From the NCBI GenBank assembly GCA_009838595.1, contig VXRI01000256.1, positions 1-6,818 of the forward strand: DNA of 6,818 nucleotides, in the 5' to 3' direction. The DNA comes from Chloroflexota bacterium. GTDB taxonomy: Bacteria > Chloroflexota > Dehalococcoidia > Lucifugimonadales > JADFKI01. Both the position numbers and the translations under genes were made by a program. Shown here piece by piece: positions 5,962-6,818 of the stretch. Within the stretch, counting starts at the first letter, position 1. Every line of letters starts with the position of its first letter. The notes below the pieces were generated by a model, which had not been told where the DNA came from, did no database searches, and worked only from the letters and a program-made list of their open reading frames with translations.

Positions 5962-6432
5962 CTAAAACCCGTCCCAGCCTGGAATGGCGGCAGCCTGCTT
6001 GACCCAATCCACAAACAGCTCTTCGTCGAACTTGCCTTCGTAGATGTCGTACCAGCGTGAATCCGGGTCTTTGCCGGAGCCTGTCGGGACGGGTTCTAGC
6101 GAAGCGCCCTGCAAGAAGGTCACCTTGATGTAGCGCGTGAACACATGGAAGCTGAGGAACCAGCCCATGTCATCCACGCCGTACCAGGGCGAGTTCCAAC
6201 GCACTGCCTTGCGCACGCCGGGCACATTGTTCACGATAAGCTCGTCCATGCGTCGGCCGACATCAGACTTCCACTCCGGCATCGCGCCGATGTACCGTTG
6301 CACAGGCGCATCCCCGTCGCCCTTCGGAATCTGAGGATTGCCGCCGGAAAGAAGGCGAGTCTTCCCGTCAGCAGCAAGGGGAAGGCTTTTATTCGACCAC
6401 TTTTCCGGTCGCTTGGCAGTCTTGGCTGGCAT
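5962..6432 (-). CDS. DUF1801 domain protein (YdhG-like)
   Basis: This 156-residue soluble protein matches the DUF1801/YdhG-like family, a small alpha/beta domain whose B. subtilis member is proposed to be an iron chaperone; the biochemical role here is unknown. After a basic, probably flexible N-terminus (1-40), the domain runs from about 41 to 152. Recognisable blocks are VQRYIGAMPEWK (44-55), MDELIVNNVPG (62-72), VRWNSPWYGVDDMGWFLSF (77-95), YIKVTFLQGASLEPVP (101-116), SRWYDIYEGKFDE (125-137) and WVKQAAAIPGW (143-153). Aromatic residues cluster around the W-N-S-P-W-Y-G motif as usual in the family. There is no signal peptide or membrane segment. The ATG has TTGGAG 8 bases upstream. It lies 157 bases before the GGT-fold gene on the same strand, too far to infer an obligate operon. 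Confidence 0.88.
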   Translation of the reverse strand: MPAKTAKRPEKWSNKSLPLAADGKTRLLSGGNPQIPKGDGDAPVQRYIGAMPEWKSDVGRRMDELIVNNVPGVRKAVRWNSPWYGVDDMGWFLSFHVFTRYIKVTFLQGASLEPVPTGSGKDPDSRWYDIYEGKFDEELFVDWVKQAAAIPGWDGF

Positions 6433-6440
6433 AGAATTCG

Positions 6441-6446
6441 CTCCAA
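6441..6446 (-). promoter_or_regulatory. Ribosome-binding site of the DUF1801 gene
   Basis: TTGGAG on the - strand, with GGAG ending 8 bases before the ATG at 6432. It supports the chosen start. Confidence 0.5.
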
Positions 6447-6474
6447 TCGCAGTGCGGCGCGGCTAGTGATTTCT

Positions 6475-6756
6475 AGGGCGAGCGTCTGACTTCGCCATAT
6501 TTGCATCTCGTAATGTCAGATTCTATAAACTCTAACGTGCTAAGTCAATCGGCGTCCAGCCCCTGTTTAGGCAATTTTCTTGGACGACGGAGCGCTACGC
6601 CCATTCTGTGCGGACATCGCAATGTTACGCTCTTATGCCCGCTTGGAATCTTGCTATTCAAGTATGTAATACACACAGTATGGAATAGAACATCCGCTGA
6701 AGGGAATGTACGATTGTTACTAACCATTGGTGCTAGTTTAAGACATAGTTGAAAAA
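6475..6756. other. Gene-less AT-richer region
   Basis: From about 6475 the sequence is visibly richer in A+T than the coding blocks. The two open frames crossing it (one per strand, about 82-83 codons) have no hydrophobic core pattern, family motif or good ribosome-binding site that I recognise. The only structure seen is an imperfect hairpin, GCGGACAT (6610-6617) with ATGCCCGC (6635-6642), seven of eight bases paired. It may be a remnant of a decayed or mobile sequence, or simply a promoter-bearing spacer upstream of a gene beyond the window. Confidence 0.5.
6714..6742 (+). promoter_or_regulatory. Candidate promoter reading toward the window end
   Basis: TTGTTA (6714-6719) and TTTAAG (6737-6742) are separated by 17 bases; each matches the sigma-70 consensus at four of six positions. 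Transcription would begin near 6749, just before the inverted repeat at 6757, so the repeat would lie at the very 5' end of the RNA. Confidence 0.3.
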
Positions 6757-6818
6757 GCCACGGGGATGCGCCATTGTGTGAGTTGAAGAACACTTGCAGA
6801 GGAGGACATCCCCGTGGC
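6757..6818. repeat. Perfect 12-bp inverted repeat (terminator, regulatory leader or element end)
   Basis: GCCACGGGGATG (6757-6768) and CATCCCCGTGGC (6807-6818) are perfect inverted complements separated by 38 bases, ending exactly at the window edge. Read on the - strand, the stem is followed at once by TTTTT, as in an intrinsic terminator for a gene entering from the right, though the loop is long. Read on the + strand, AGGAGG (6800-6805) lies 8 bases before a GTG (6814-6816) inside the right arm, so the stem would hide a start codon. It could also be a terminal repeat of an insertion element. The sequence alone does not decide. Confidence 0.6.

Noticed and set aside
2554..6432. The three - strand genes as one coordinated defence or stress system
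   Set aside because: The gaps are 257 and 157 bases, with hairpins in both, and the products (channel, amide hydrolase, DUF1801 protein) have no known shared pathway. Adjacency alone does not support a system.
6501..6793. Overlapping frames of 82-83 codons, one on each strand, in the terminal region
   Set aside because: Neither resembles a transposase or other known protein. Their apparent similarity to each other comes from a near-palindromic DNA stretch around 6610-6642.
6500..6818. tRNA, rRNA or CRISPR in the AT-richer end
   Set aside because: No cloverleaf arms with a T-loop signature, no rRNA-like conserved blocks and no regularly spaced direct repeats were found.

Overview
The window is a GC-rich bacterial segment of about 6.8 kb holding six protein genes in two blocks. 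Two permease genes and one small membrane-protein gene run on the + strand (58-2441). An MscS-type channel, a gamma-glutamyltranspeptidase-fold enzyme and a DUF1801 protein run on the - strand (2554-6432). There are no tRNA, rRNA, CRISPR or phage features. TTG starts, GC-rich codon use and the gene content would fit an environmental bacterium such as a member of the Chloroflexota (for example an uncultured marine lineage). This is only an impression and no marker gene confirms it.

Region by region: 1-57 is leader or intergenic sequence with no assignable gene. 58-1996 encodes the two inner-membrane permeases of a DppBC/OppBC-type peptide or nickel ABC importer, tightly spaced and both starting with TTG. 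The substrate-binding protein and ATPases are not in the window, and nothing downstream supplies them, so they would have to lie upstream or elsewhere. 2025-2441 encodes an unrecognised 138-residue single-pass membrane protein with a weakly PepSY-like C-terminal half. 2442-2553 separates convergent genes and contains four nested inverted repeats (2449-2529), probably a terminator. 2554-3735 is the MscS-family channel. 3736-3992 is intergenic and holds a G8-ACA-G5 tract and a GC-rich hairpin just after the stop of the next gene. 3993-5804 is the GGT-fold hydrolase or transferase, whose catalytic Thr and oxyanion glycines are intact while most residues that bind glutamate in E. coli GGT are replaced. 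5962-6432 is the DUF1801 protein. 6433-6818 has no credible complete gene. It becomes visibly AT-richer and ends in a perfect 12-bp inverted repeat (6757-6768 / 6807-6818) that may be a terminator, a regulatory leader hiding a GTG start, or a mobile-element end.

The genes look like independent housekeeping and accessory functions (uptake, osmotic safety valve, amide hydrolysis) rather than one pathway. I see no clear undescribed multi-gene system. The points most worth a second look are the non-canonical GGT active site, the terminal inverted repeat with its possible leader, the nested hairpin between the convergent genes, and the orphan 138-residue protein behind the permeases.
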